Source of the DNA: Pedinophyceae sp. YPF-701
Lineage: Eukaryota > Chlorophyta > Pedinophyceae
Direction: 5' to 3'
NCBI GenBank assembly: GCA_916048055.1
Contig: CAJZHL010000002.1
Coordinates: 434,001-498,000, forward strand
Length of the DNA: 64,000 nucleotides
Made by a program: the position numbers and the translations under genes. Shown here piece after piece: positions 9,773-22,252 of the stretch (its first letter is position 1; each line of letters starts with the position of its first letter). The notes beneath the pieces were generated by a model. That model ran no database searches. It was not told the origin of the DNA and saw only the letters and a program-made list of their open reading frames with translations.

Positions 9773-12700
9773 ATGGCGATGCCGGGCACCTCGACAATCG
9801 GCTGGAAAGCCTTCACCTTTTTTCGATCGGCCACGGTCGAGGACCACAACGTCCCGGAGGGCTGCACGTGCGCCTGCTCGGCGGAGGACGCCGTCATCTT
9901 CGCGTGCGACGACGGCATGGTGCATATGCTCGACCAGGATCTCAGGCAAGCGAGCTTTGCACTCTCCACCGCCATGTCCGCCGGACCGTCACACCGGCGC
10001 CTGGCTGCCGGAACGGGCAGCCGCTGCCGAGGCAGTCGCTCGGGCACACACGCGGGCACCCTCTCGGGCTCGGCGCACGTCGAGAAACCGCGACGCGCCC
10101 GTTTGTGTGTACGTTGCCCGCCGCAGAGTCTTCCGGGCGTTCCGAGCCCACAAGTCGAAGATCATCCTGGTCAGGGAGCTGCCGTTCGACGACGGCTTGC
10201 CGGAGGGCACCCGGACGCTGCTGACCGTCGGCGACGAGGGCCCTGCGGCACCGGCACATTCGAGGTTTGCGGCGCGTGCGTGGCGCTTCACAGGCGAGGA
10301 GCCGGTGCCGTCGACGCTGTCCAAGGTCGACATCTTCCAGGGGTACGTCGCACGGCCCTCGGCGTAGGTGTCCAGCACGGCGCGAGCCAGCACCACGCCG
10401 GTGCTCCCGAACACTGTCGTGCATATTTGTTCCTCAATACATATTTCCCTTTTGCGGCCCGTCTCGCGCGGCCCCGACGGCCCCGCGCGCCTGCACTCGT
10501 GGACCGTGCAGGAAGCAAGCGTTCGCGGGGACGAGCGGCGTGCCGGACGTCGTGTGCGCCTCGCTGCTGGCGTCGGGGCCAACGGAGCACGTCTTAGCAG
10601 TTGGGCTGTCCAACGGGCAGGTGCAGCTGCTGCAGGGGGACCTGACGGCGCGCGACGGCGTGCTGATTGCGCGGTCGACGCACGGGCCGCTGCAGACGGA
10701 CGACGCAGCAGGTACGCGGTGTCCTCACAGCGTGTCCTTGGCACGCGGGTGACCAGAAGAACTCCGCCGACGGCCGCGCAAGGTCTGTCAGCGGCGCCGC
10801 GATGGTCGAGAAGCCCGGGATGAAGCTCCGGTAGTAGCCTGCCATCCTGCGGAAGGAGCGTGCTTGCGTTACCTCACGTCGAGCCCCCCAGTTGCGGATC
10901 GCGTCGACCTTGTCCGGCTGCATCCGCAACTGGGGGGCTCGACGTGAGGTAACGCAAGCACGCTCCTTCCGCAGGATGGCAGGCTACTACCGGAGCTTCG
11001 TCCCGGGCTTCTCGACCATCGCGGCGCCGCTGACAGACATGACGTGGCCGTCGGTGGAGTTCTTCTGGTCACCCGCGTGCCTTGGCGTGCTTTTGTAGTT
11101 GGGGATTCTGCATTGCCGTTCGCCGCGAATCTCCTGACTTGAGCATCCCGCGTCCCCGCGACACACGCCACGGCCGAGCACTTGCTCGCAGCAATGTCGC
11201 TCTCGAGACGTATCACGCAAGAACGATCAAGGATTCGTGTCTTCCAACCGCAGCGTCCGCAGTGACTTCGGTCCAGGCCGCGCAGTTCGAGGCCGCGCCC
11301 GTCGTCTACGTGGCCTCCGCGGCCGCAGTCGGCTTCCTCTCCGTCGCGACCGGCCGCGTGGCCAAGCTCGAGAGCCAGGGCGCGCAGGCGGGCTGTTGCG
11401 CTGTCGACAGCTTGGGCGGATTGCTCGTGGCACGGCACGAGGCCGTCTACCGGTACACTCCAGGTGCGACCTGCCCGGGGGGTTCACGAGCCGTCCGCCG
11501 CCCTCGCGCCGCCGGAAACCAGCCTCAGTTCGCGAGCATTCCGCAATCGAGCAACCAGGATTGATTGTTCACGCACGCACGTCTGATACGGAGATGTCGA
11601 CTCGTGGGCGTGCTCGCAGAGGGCAAAGGCACCTGCCACGCCCTGCTCGGACCGAAGCGCCTCGTCGCCGCAGTCACGTGCGGGTCTGCGGACCCGGCCT
11701 CGCCGCCCACTCGCAAACCACTGGCCGACGGCAGCGGCAGCACGCCTGGTGCCAGCGTCTCCGGGCCCAGCGGCGCGGCGGCCGCGGCACGGCCCGCGGC
11801 GGCCCTGCCGCAGACGGAGTACCTCGTGTGCGCCATGTCTGGCCCGTCCGCCGTCCCTGAGCGCCTCCAGACCGTCTCAGTCGGGCTGTTTGATCCACGG
11901 CACAAGATTCAAGGGTTCTCGACCTCCCTCCCAGGCCTGGCGCTGGTTCTGCACGCCTGGGGGCAGGTCATCCTCGTGTCGACCCCGCTCAGCTCCGGCC
12001 AGGCCGCCGCCGCCGCCGCCGTCGCGGAGAAGGCCGGATCCGCCTCCGCCACCAGCGCGACCACCGCCAGCGCTATGCAGGTCATTCGCGCGTGGGAGCG
12101 CCCGCCCGAGGAGCGCCTCGAGCTGCTGATCCGGAAGAAGATGTATGCGGTCGCGCTCGACATGTCGGAGCAGTTCGGGGTGTGCGGGAGCACCGTTGCC
12201 GACCTTCGCAAGATGTATGCGGACGCGCTGTTTGCTGAGGGCGATCTTGACGCCGCGGTGGAGCAGTACGCCGCGACGCTCGGGCACCTCGAGCCCTCGT
12301 ACGTTCTGCGCAAGCTGCTCGACGTGCAGCGCACCGACGTGCTCATGCGCTTCCTGGAGCTCGTCCACGCCGGCGGACACGCTGGGATCGACCACACGAC
12401 GCTGCTGCTGAACTGCTACACGCAAGCGCGCGAGCAGGACAAGATCACGACGTTCATATGCGGGGAGGGCCGCAAGCCCGAGGGCGCGCTGCAGTGGCGC
12501 CTCCAGCGCGCGGCGGGCGCCTCGGCCGCCACGGGCACCGCACAACCGCCACGACGCCCGTCGCTGGTCCGCCGGCTGGACCCGGAGGTCGCGGTGCGCG
12601 TCCTCCGCGGCGCCGGGTACCGCGAGCACGCGCTGTACGTCGCGGAGGCCTGCGGAAAGCCCGCCTGGTCTCTGGATATACTCCTAGGTGACATGTCGAG

Positions 12701-14194
12701 ATATAAGGACGCTATCGCGTATGTCGGCAGCCTGAGCCTCGCCGAGGCCGCGCAGGCGCTCGAGGCGCACGGCCACGAGCTCATGCGGCAGGTGCCCAAC
12801 GACACCACGCGCCTCCTCATCAGCCTCGCCTGCGAGAGCTACAACACCAGCGCCGCAACGCCCGCAAGCGCAGGGCCGCGCGCTCTGGGCGACCCGGCGC
12901 TCCACGACCGCCCCGCGCGGTTCTGCGACCCCGTCTCGCTCCTCGACCTCTTCACGGACCACGAAGACTGCCGGCGCGAGTACTGCGAGGCACTTCTCGA
13001 TAGCCTTGGTCCGCGACGCCTCGAGGCGCCGTCTCTCCGCCGGATCCTGCACGCGCTGCTGCCGCTCTACCTGGCCTCGGACAACGCGGCCACGCGCGAC
13101 CGCGCCCTGCACCTGCTCAAGGACCACTGGCCGCCGAACTCCGCGCCACGCTACGGGACGGACCACGCTCTTGTTACGTGTCGCATGCAAGGATACCGTC
13201 CGGGGTTGCTGTGGCTGTACGAGCGGTTGCGGCTGCCGCGCGAGGCGCTGCGGCTGCAGATGGCCGGCGGGGACACGGGCGGCGTGCTCGAGACGGTGCG
13301 GTGGCTCGGCACGGGCGCGCAGAGCAGCGACCCTACGTTGTGGTGCGAGGTGCTTGAATATCTCGGAAAGCAGCCGCCGGGGCCGGACACGGACGCGGTG
13401 GTGCAGAAGGTGCTCGCGCGGATCGAGGCGGGGGGCGTGCTGCCCCCTGCGTTGGTGTTGGAGACGCTGGCCAAGTCCCCCTCGCTCACGCTGGCGTCCG
13501 TGCGGGAGTACGTGTCGGGGCACATCCAGGCGCAGAGCGCGGCGATCGCGCGCGACGCCGAGGCCGCCGCGGAGCTGCGCGCGGAGGCGGAGCGGTTCTC
13601 GGAGGAGGCGGAGCGGCTGGCGACGCAACCAGTGGTGTTTCAAAGCACACGGTGTGCTGTCTCGGGGGCGCCGCTGGAGCTGCCGAGCGTGCACTTCCTG
13701 TGCGGGCACTCGGTGAACGTGCGCGTGCTGGGCGAGGACGAGTCGAGCTGCCCGCTGTGCGCTCCGCAGCACCGCGCTATCGAGGACATCAGGTGCGCAC
13801 CGCAGCCGCCTCGCTCGCTCGCTCGTTCCTCCCTGTACCCGGCGCACACGGCGTCGAAAATGGATCGATGTGCTCGCGTTGGCACGGCCCACGCGGCGCC
13901 GCGACCGCCCCTGCACTCACGTGGGCATGCGCGGCCATGATCCCCACATGCTGCTGTAGTGGCGCGCGCTCGGCGCGGGCACGCGAGGAAACCCGCGCGC
14001 GTGGTGCTGCTTGCAGGCGGGCGCTGCGGCCGGCGCCTGGCGAGGACGAGCGGTTCTTGTCGGAGCTGCGCTCGGCCCCTGATGGGTTTGCCGTGGTTGC
14101 TGAGTACTTCTCCCGAGGCATTCTCGACGCGCCTGCCAGCGGCGGGCCACGCCAGGCTGCGAACTCGAGCTTCCAGCTCGAGCTGTCCGACTGA
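9773..14194 (+). CDS. VPS11: Vacuolar protein sorting protein VPS11 (HOPS/CORVET core)
   Basis: A 1046-aa class C Vps core subunit used for tethering endosomes and vacuoles/lysosomes. Exons: 9773-9945, 10127-10342, 10512-10711, 11263-11463, 11620-13792, 14017-14194. Intron 1 is GC-AG (AG|GCAAGC); the others start GTACGT, GTACGC, GTGCGA, GTGCGC. The start WKAFTFFR matches the family N-terminus. The propeller is followed by the alpha-solenoid with LEPSYVLRKLLDVQRTD and HTTLLLNCYTQ, typical of VPS11. Near residues 940-980 is the C-terminal RING: CAVSGAPLELPSVHFLCGHS...CPLCAP. It looks degenerate, since the second Cys of the first pair is Ser and the Cys expected after FLCGHS is missing. The tail FAVVAEYFSRG is conserved. 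Intron 3 holds a fossil inverted retroelement pair. Confidence 0.95.
10740..11081. mobile_element. Fossil Ty3/Gypsy pol fragments in head-to-head inversion
   Basis: Two 160-nt copies of the same piece of a Ty3/Gypsy LTR-retrotransposon pol gene (end of reverse transcriptase/connection, recognisable from the AGYYRSF and GFSTIAAPLTD motifs) lie in opposite orientation at 10740-10899 (minus) and 10922-11081 (plus), separated by 22 nt. They fill most of VPS11 intron 3. The element is broken: only a small slice of pol is left, with no LTRs, gag, integrase or complete reverse transcriptase. The two arms are still closely similar, which suggests that the duplication or inversion is fairly recent compared with the loss of the rest. 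Confidence 0.85.
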
Positions 14195-14382
14195 GGCAGC
14201 CAGCTGGGCCGTGTCACGGCGACGGCGTGTGTGGGCGATACGTAGGGAGCGCGCCTGCCGTGGTTCAGCTGGTCGCGGTCGCGGAGCCTACGGGCGAGCC
14301 GGTCGTGCGTTGCGGGACAGGACAGTATTTCACGCGAAATGCGTCCGATGTTGCTGCGCATTCAAGAGCTGTGCATTTCCAT

Positions 14383-14387
14383 TTACA
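14383..14387 (-). promoter_or_regulatory. TGTAA poly(A) signal of the 718-aa unknown gene
   Basis: TGTAA on the minus strand about 54 nt after the stop codon at 14441. It lies in the short 246-nt convergent space shared with the 3' end of VPS11. Confidence 0.55.
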
Positions 14388-14440
14388 CGAGGATGTGACA
14401 GTCAGGATGAACAGTTAGCACCTCCTCTGCACCGTACCAT

Positions 14441-16789
14441 TCACACCTCATCCCCCCTCGCGTTCGCACTGGCCCCGCGGCTGTCCTTCCTCGCCCCCTG
14501 GGCCTCAACCGCCTCGTTCGCCGCCCCCCGCGCCGCCGCCCGCCGCTCATGCTTCAGCCGCCGCGCCGCCCGCGGGTCCGCCTGTATCTCGTATATCTCT
14601 CGCAGCCCGTCGCCCCACGCCCCGCGCCCCGACAGCCGCGCCATCGTGTCATTCCCTTGCATAAAGAACAGAGGCTTTGCCGCGCCGTCGCCCGACACCT
14701 TCGGCGTCGACACCAGCGAGCGGTGGTGGTCGTACCGCTGGAACGACCGCCGCTGCTCCGGCACGGGATCCGGGTCGCGCACCGGCGTCGGGTTCCGCGA
14801 CAGCGTGGCGGTGAACACTGGATTCAAGCCACCGCCCGGCATCCGCGACATGAGCGGCGCGCCGGGCTTGACGCCCCCGGGGGGCACCTGCCCGTCCATC
14901 ATCTGCCGGAGGTAGATGCGGGAGGAGTCGAAGGCGGGCAGGAACTTGCTACTAAGGCCGCGGTGGACCGGGGCAGGGGCGCTCTGCGCGAGGAAGCTGC
15001 CGCGGTGCGCGGCGACTGGCGGCGGCGGCGCGGTCGAGGACGGGCCGCCGGGCTGCCGGTCCGCGAGGCCGGGGTGGTGGCCCGGGCTGCGCACGAGGCC
15101 TACGGCGCGAAGGTCTGCAAAGACAGCGTGGCCGTCGTAGCCCGCCTGGGGCCGCCCGCGGGGCACGGTGTGCGGGTGGAAGAGCGGGTCGAGGACCCAC
15201 GACGCGGACATGCCGCCCTGGCCTGCAGCGCGAACGGGCAGGTGTGCGACGCGGCTATGTTGGAAGTTGCAACGACGCGTCGAGTTCGCTGTGCCGTGCA
15301 ACTGAGACCGGAGTGTGGCGCAGCGGCGTGCGCTGACTTGGCCATGCACGTGACCGACACTCCGCCAGCCAGTGTACATGTACATGCATATACACTGGCG
15401 GTTGTGTTGCGTACCGTCCTCGTCGTCGGCCCAGTCGAGCCCGCCATGGTCCGTCGCAGCGACGCTCATCGCCGTCTGCGGGTCGATCTCCCAGTCGGCC
15501 GCCACGTGCGACTCGGTAGCCGTCGCGCGCCCTGCAGTCTTCGACAGCCGCTCGGCGCCCCGCGCGCGGCTCGGCCGCCGGCGCCGCGGGCCCCCCTCGC
15601 TCCCCTCCGCACCCACCGTCGGCACCGCGATCACGATCTCAACCGGCTTCGGCGGCGACACGTCGCGGACCGATTTGTTCAGCCTCTCCTGCAGCCCCAC
15701 CCCACCGCCCTCCTCGCCCTCCGTCGACGCAACGTACGTCGACGACATCACCGCCTCCACAACGGATCCCCTCTTGCGCTCCGTGTCCTCGCGACGCGGC
15801 GACAGGTCGACCGGTTGCGCTAGCGTACGTTCCGTACGCACCAGCTCCGCCTCCCTCCGCGGAGACGCGCGACCCGCGGCCTTCCCGCGCTGTGCCCGCA
15901 CCGTGACCTTCCCGTACGGCGACCCGCGCCCGGCCCGCGGGCTCAGCTCGCGCACCCTCTGCCGTGCAGCCTCGGCCGTGAGTGGCGGCGGGGGCACCCG
16001 CGTTGTCTTCGCGATGTGGCCGCGCGGCAGCCGCCGGACGCCCAGCGTGGAGATGCCGATCGGCACGCTCACGACGGGGCCCGCGGAGGCCTGCCCCCAG
16101 CCCGCCCCGCTCGCGGCGCTCGGTGCTGCAGACTTGAAGGCTGGCAGGTGCGCGGGGGGGGGTCTCGGCAGCGTGCGCCGCGCCTCCTCCTCGTCGACGA
16201 CGGGCCGCGGAATTCGCGCGCCGGGCAGCGAGTGCTTGAGCCGCGGCGACACATCGGGGGACGCAAACTCCCCCAGTGGTGCCGCGTCCCTTGTGTCGGC
16301 TTCGTTGGCCCCCAGCACGGGGGCCTCCGCGGCCTGAGCCGCGTGCGCAGCGTCGGGCTTCGGCGGCCACTGCACCTCGCCGGACAGCCGCGGCGCGTAC
16401 CCGGCCGCTTCGGGCGGCGGCGACACAACGGCGCGCACGACGCCAGGGCCCGGTTTCGGCGCCGGGGGGAACGGCTGGGGCTCGAGGGGCCCAGCCGATC
16501 CCTGCCGGCTGCGCACATTCTCCCCCCGCATCTCGATGTGGCCTTCCGGCGGCGCGGCCGCCAGGGCGGCCGCCGCCGCCGCTGCCGGGGTGCGCGGCGG
16601 TGGGGGCGGCGTCCCCTCCCGTCGCGGCTTGGCGCTGCGCTCGGCTTCCTCGATCACGGCCGTCGCACAGCGCGGCTTGGCCGTGTGCCGCGGGGAGGCC
16701 GACCTGGACTCGGCGGCGAGGGCGGTCGATTCGAGGAAGGCGTGTGTGGACGCCGTCACGCCTGCGGGCCGCTGCTTGACGGGCGGCAT
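14441..16789 (-). CDS. Disordered Pro/Ala/Arg-rich protein of unknown function
   Basis: A 718-aa protein I do not recognise. Exons (minus): 15415-16789 and 14441-15222, joined in phase 1 by a 192-nt GTACGC...GCAG intron; the start is the first ATG of a long open frame. Most of it looks intrinsically disordered: repeated SP/RTP-type sites (PSPRH, LSPRR, VSPRL), a long Pro run after a basic patch near residues 60-80, and many Arg-Arg pairs. The last 150 residues are more protein-like and may be the conserved part, including FDSSRIYLRQMMDG, NPVFTATLSRNPTPVRD, QRYDHHRSLVS and KPLFFMQGNDTMARLSGRG. The many Ser-Pro sites suggest CDK/MAPK-type phosphorylation, as in cytoskeletal or cell-cycle proteins, but this is only inference. 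Convergent with VPS11. Confidence 0.6.
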   Translation of the reverse strand: MPPVKQRPAGVTASTHAFLESTALAAESRSASPRHTAKPRCATAVIEEAERSAKPRREGTPPPPPRTPAAAAAAALAAAPPEGHIEMRGENVRSRQGSAGPLEPQPFPPAPKPGPGVVRAVVSPPPEAAGYAPRLSGEVQWPPKPDAAHAAQAAEAPVLGANEADTRDAAPLGEFASPDVSPRLKHSLPGARIPRPVVDEEEARRTLPRPPPAHLPAFKSAAPSAASGAGWGQASAGPVVSVPIGISTLGVRRLPRGHIAKTTRVPPPPLTAEAARQRVRELSPRAGRGSPYGKVTVRAQRGKAAGRASPRREAELVRTERTLAQPVDLSPRREDTERKRGSVVEAVMSSTYVASTEGEEGGGVGLQERLNKSVRDVSPPKPVEIVIAVPTVGAEGSEGGPRRRRPSRARGAERLSKTAGRATATESHVAADWEIDPQTAMSVAATDHGGLDWADDEDGTQHNRQCICMYMYTGWRSVGHVHGQVSARRCATLRSQLHGTANSTRRCNFQHSRVAHLPVRAAGQGGMSASWVLDPLFHPHTVPRGRPQAGYDGHAVFADLRAVGLVRSPGHHPGLADRQPGGPSSTAPPPPVAAHRGSFLAQSAPAPVHRGLSSKFLPAFDSSRIYLRQMMDGQVPPGGVKPGAPLMSRMPGGGLNPVFTATLSRNPTPVRDPDPVPEQRRSFQRYDHHRSLVSTPKVSGDGAAKPLFFMQGNDTMARLSGRGAWGDGLREIYEIQADPRAARRLKHERRAAARGAANEAVEAQGARKDSRGASANARGDEV
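15362..15401. repeat. Imperfect palindrome inside an intron
   Basis: The intron of the 718-aa gene contains CCGCCAGCCAGTGTA, an alternating ACATGTACATGCATA core, and TACACTGGCGG. The ends pair with one small bulge. It sits about 13 nt from the 5' splice site of the transcript and might form a hairpin. Confidence 0.7.
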
Positions 16790-17449
16790 GAACGCCGCGG
16801 ACCCTGCGGAGGCCGATGGACGGGACGCGACTCCGTTGGCGCGGGGTGCCGGCCGGGCCCGGCCAACATCGCCAACTAGCAAAGGACACTATTGTGCTTT
16901 ATTATACTACGTTTTCGTATTTCTTCTTTGGATATGTGTCTGCGTGCTGCGTCTCTGCGTTCAAGGCACGTAGCACGACGTCGCGGCCGCGGCCAGCGCG
17001 CCGGAGCGGTGCGGCGGCGGCGTGCGGGCGCTGCGGAGCGCGCAGCGCACCTCCGCGCTGTGCAGGCTTCCAGTGCAGCGTGTCTGCGGTCTTCGCGGTC
17101 CTCGCGGGGCGCTGCGGCTGCGGGTCAGCTGTGGCCGCCCGCTCCATCGCGTGCACGGCGCGGCCGGCGGGCGACCGCGTGCCGTGGTGGGACGACGCTT
17201 GCGGGTGCTTGAACAGGCGCTCCGGGTTCTTGCTGGCCCTGACCGGGAGCGGGCGTGGCGAGTGCTGCTCCGGCTGCGGCCACGTGCGAGCGGGCGGGGA
17301 ACGGGGTTTGCGCCGCACGGCGGCGCGGGCCGCAACGCAACACCGCAATCGGCGCTTGGGGCGCACGTTCCGCGGACGATGTCGCGCGCTACGACGCAGC
17401 AACGCAGGGAGAGAAAGCGAGATTCGCGCAAGCGGTACGCGGGCGCGGG
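16790..17449. other. Intergenic, nothing recognised
   Basis: About 660 nt between the 718-aa gene and the weak minus-strand candidate. It includes a short AT-richer patch (16885-16935) just upstream of the 718-aa gene, which could be part of its promoter. No exon with family signal seen. Confidence 0.4.
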
Positions 17450-17932
17450 TCACGGCCCGCTGCGGCACGGGCTGAGCACCAAGGAGCAGCAACATGCTGC
17501 CTGCGGGACCAGCGCTGTGCGCGGCACCGCTGCGGTTCGACCCGGCTGCGCGATGGATTGGAGCGTTGACGTTGCGCAGGCGACGGGAAACGCGTAAAAT
17601 CGAACCTCGAGGTCTTCGGGAAGCCGGAAGTCTTGCAGAGATATCTTGGTCATCTCCAGAGGCTCGTCACGGGGGCCCACTCCCTTCATCGTGTTCACGG
17701 GCTGCAAGAAGCGAAGGTTATCCGCGCCGTGGACGCTCCCTTTGCCGCCCTTCGGGCTTCCCGCGCCCGTCCCCGGCGCCCCCCCTGGCACGCTCTCTTT
17801 CCCGCCCGGGCTCCGCAGGCCCTGCTCCTCCTCCGACGCGGCCATGCCCCACGGCACGATACCGTCGGGGAACAGCGCGGAGCCCCCGACCGCCGGCAGC
17901 GACTGCTGCCGCCCGCCGGACGCGAGCGGCAT
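17450..17932 (-). CDS. Candidate exon of an unknown minus-strand gene
   Basis: From the ATG at 17932 the minus strand reads a plausible, Gly/Ser-rich peptide of about 108 residues, including DGIVPWGMAASEEEQGL and LRFLQPVNTMKGVG, then LEMTKISLQDFRLPEDLE near 17597. After that the frame continues to a stop at 17450 but reads like non-coding sequence, so the exon may end near 17597 (possible donor GAG|GTTCGA). I cannot join it to a second exon with confidence, and no family is recognised. The gene could be short, could continue toward 17000, or this may be a chance frame. Confidence 0.3.
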   Translation of the reverse strand: MPLASGGRQQSLPAVGGSALFPDGIVPWGMAASEEEQGLRSPGGKESVPGGAPGTGAGSPKGGKGSVHGADNLRFLQPVNTMKGVGPRDEPLEMTKISLQDFRLPEDLEVRFYAFPVACATSTLQSIAQPGRTAAVPRTALVPQAACCCSLVLSPCRSGP

Positions 17933-18476
17933 GGCGCGCTTGCGACGGCACTCACGCCCGTGTGAGAGACGCGCTCCGCGCGATGGACTCGCCCGCGCGT
18001 CAGCTCTCGCCAGCAGCGATCCGCGGACTACGCGCCGACAGTGTCGCCATGCCTCGCCCGCCGCGGCAGCACGCGCGTAGGGCCAACGGTCAACGCCGCA
18101 CACAGAGAGGCCGCAAACGTCGCGTGGAGCGGCTGGGAACACGAACGTCCCGCGCGGCCAGGCCGAGCCGGAACTGGCGGCGCGGTTCGGCCTGGTCGCG
18201 CAGTGCGGGCGCCGCGAACGTGCCCGGCCGAACACCTGTCGTGCTGCGCGGCAGACTGGCTCTCTGTGTGTCTGACGTGCGAGGAGCCCCCCCTGCGCGC
18301 CATGTGCCCGTCGTGGCGGCGTGCCGCCGCAGTGCGTCGCGGAGCGTGCGGTTCAAGAGCGCGTCGTGAGGGAGAGCAAGCAACGAGTCGTCTGGGCGCC
18401 TTGCATCGAGTGGAGCGTCCGCAGCGCCTCGTGGCCGCACCTGGCGGAGTGTTCTTGGCGTATAGGCGGAGGAATA
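17933..18476. other. Upstream region of NDUFV2
   Basis: About 540 nt before the NDUFV2 start codon. No exon seen. It probably holds the NDUFV2 promoter and, if the candidate at 17450-17932 is real, a shared divergent promoter. Confidence 0.4.
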
Positions 18477-20419
<1,943 letters not shown>

Positions 20420-21237
20420 GGCGCGGCGCGCGGGGCGGCGCGCGGGGCGCTGTGAACGAGACTCGGTGGCTGTCGGGGGCGGACCTCGCGCGGGGCGGCG
20501 CGTGGGGGCGTTGCGGGCACCGTGCGCGGCTCTGCACAACCCCTCAAGGGGGTGATCAATTACTACTTTGGGTGCTGTGGGATGTGGACAGAGGCGCTGT
20601 CTGGACGCTGGGACGCCGGGGCGCCGCGCCGCCTCGCGGCTGGGCGGCCGCTTGCTGTCCCGGTGTCTTCGCGCGGCCCGGTTACTCGCGGCACGAGGCT
20701 GGAGGTGCCTCGCGAGCATCGTGCTGGGTGGTCCGGGTGCTCCCTTCCGCGCGCAAGTGCGGCCGTGGCGGCGCACGCCCGTCCCCGCGCCGCACCGCGC
20801 GCCAGCGGGCGCAGACGGGCCTCCGTGCCTTCCGCAGACCGTCAGAATAGGGGAGGAGTGTTGGCGAGAAAGGCGTTGGCTGGAGCGAGGTGGAGGCGGG
20901 GCTGTGCCGAGGACTGGGCCGTCGCGTGCGCGGAGCGCCGCGCGCAGGCGCGCTGGTGCCGGGACGTCTCCCGCGCTTCGGAGCGGCAGCGGGGCGAGGC
21001 AAGCGCGCAGCGTAGCTAGGTGCGTTGCAGTGGGCTGGCAGCCGGGGTCGCCCCGCGGCGCGGCCTGCCATCCGGAAGCGCGGCGGGCGACGTTGGACGC
21101 GCGCGGTTGCAGGAGCGGTGAGGCTCACAGGGGCAGTGCGTGTGCTGGTGACAAGACAGCCAGGTAGGCGCTGCGATCCCGGCGCGACCGGGAGCTTGTC
21201 CGGCGCAGCGCGGCGACAGTGTGCCGCGCTATATCTA
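20420..21237. other. Convergent intergenic region
   Basis: 818 nt between the stop of NDUFV2 (plus) and the stop of the 106-aa gene (minus). It must hold two 3' ends. No TGTAA signal or gene is evident close to either stop. Confidence 0.4.
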
Positions 21238-22252
21238 TCACTTTGCGGTCGACGCGACGTGCAAGGCGTCCTTCTTCCCTGCGCGCGCAGCCGGGGGGGT
21301 GGGGTGCGAAAGCTGTTGGGCGGCGCAGCGCTCGGCACCGGGCAGGCAGCGAGGAGCGGGGCGTGGCGCGTGCCGGAGGAGGGCCGCACGGATGCAGGGC
21401 GGGGTTGGTGGCCGCTGGGCAGGCAGGTACGGGGCGTGCGGGGCGAGAGGTTGCCTGGGCGGCATGGCATGGGCGAGTGCTCTGGATGTGGTGCGGGATG
21501 GTGCGGGAGGTGTGGCGGAGCGTGTGGTTACCTTCGTTCTTGTCCCGTTGGGGCCGGAAGCGTGTTGGCTGGGGCTCGTGGCGCTTGCCCTCAGCGGCGA
21601 GCTTGGCCCAGCGCTTGTGAGAGATCTCCAGCGAGTCGACAATATTGCTAGCCTGCGAAACGATCGCGGAGGAGAGTACGTGTTGTTTCTGCGGCCGGGC
21701 GGGCGCGGCCCCGCGGGCCGCCGCGGGCGTGGGGGGCGGGCGGGACGAGCATGGGCAGAGCGAGGGCGCCTGCGCCCGTGTCGCGCCGGCCTCGGGGATC
21801 GACGCGGCGGAAACCGCACGAACACGTCGTAAAACCGCGTTCGGCCGGGCGTGCTCGTCGCAGGCGAGCCTGGGAGGCGAAAAACGGGCGGTGAGAGCCG
21901 AAAAGGGGCGCAAACTCCTCTCGCCGGTGGGCCACCGCGCGTTCGTGCAGCTGCTCCGGGTCCAACAGTCCGCGACCGAGCTCAAGGGCGCGAGAGGGGC
22001 GCGGTTCGCCCCACACGGGGCCCACGACCGAACCAACAGCAGGTCGGCACCGAGACAGCGCGAGCGCGCGGCAAGCCGGCACGGGGAGCTGGCGTGGACC
22101 AGAGAGCGACGGGCGTGTGGCCGACTCACGTCAAAGATCTCGTCCGGGCTCGGGGCCTCGCCCTCGCTTGACGACGAGCTGCTGTCGTCGTCGCCCTTCT
22201 CGTCCGCCAGCTCCGGGAAGAAGCTCTTCCCACGCTTCTGCTTCGCCGCCAT
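21238..22252 (-). CDS. Small basic/acidic protein of unknown function (106 aa)
   Basis: Exons (minus): 22130-22252, 21532-21688, 21238-21278; donors GTGAGT and GTAACC, with phases agreeing throughout. The N-terminus is basic (MAAKQKRGKSFFPEL), followed by an acidic DEKGDDDSSSSSSEGE stretch that is a likely casein-kinase-2 site cluster. The middle exon carries a predicted amphipathic helix ending in NIVDSLEISHKRWAKLAAEG. The tail is basic. The mix of charged patches suggests a nuclear or ribosome-related protein, but no family is recognised. It lies head to head with the Wee1-like gene, more than 2 kb apart. Good splice signals argue that it is real. Confidence 0.6.
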
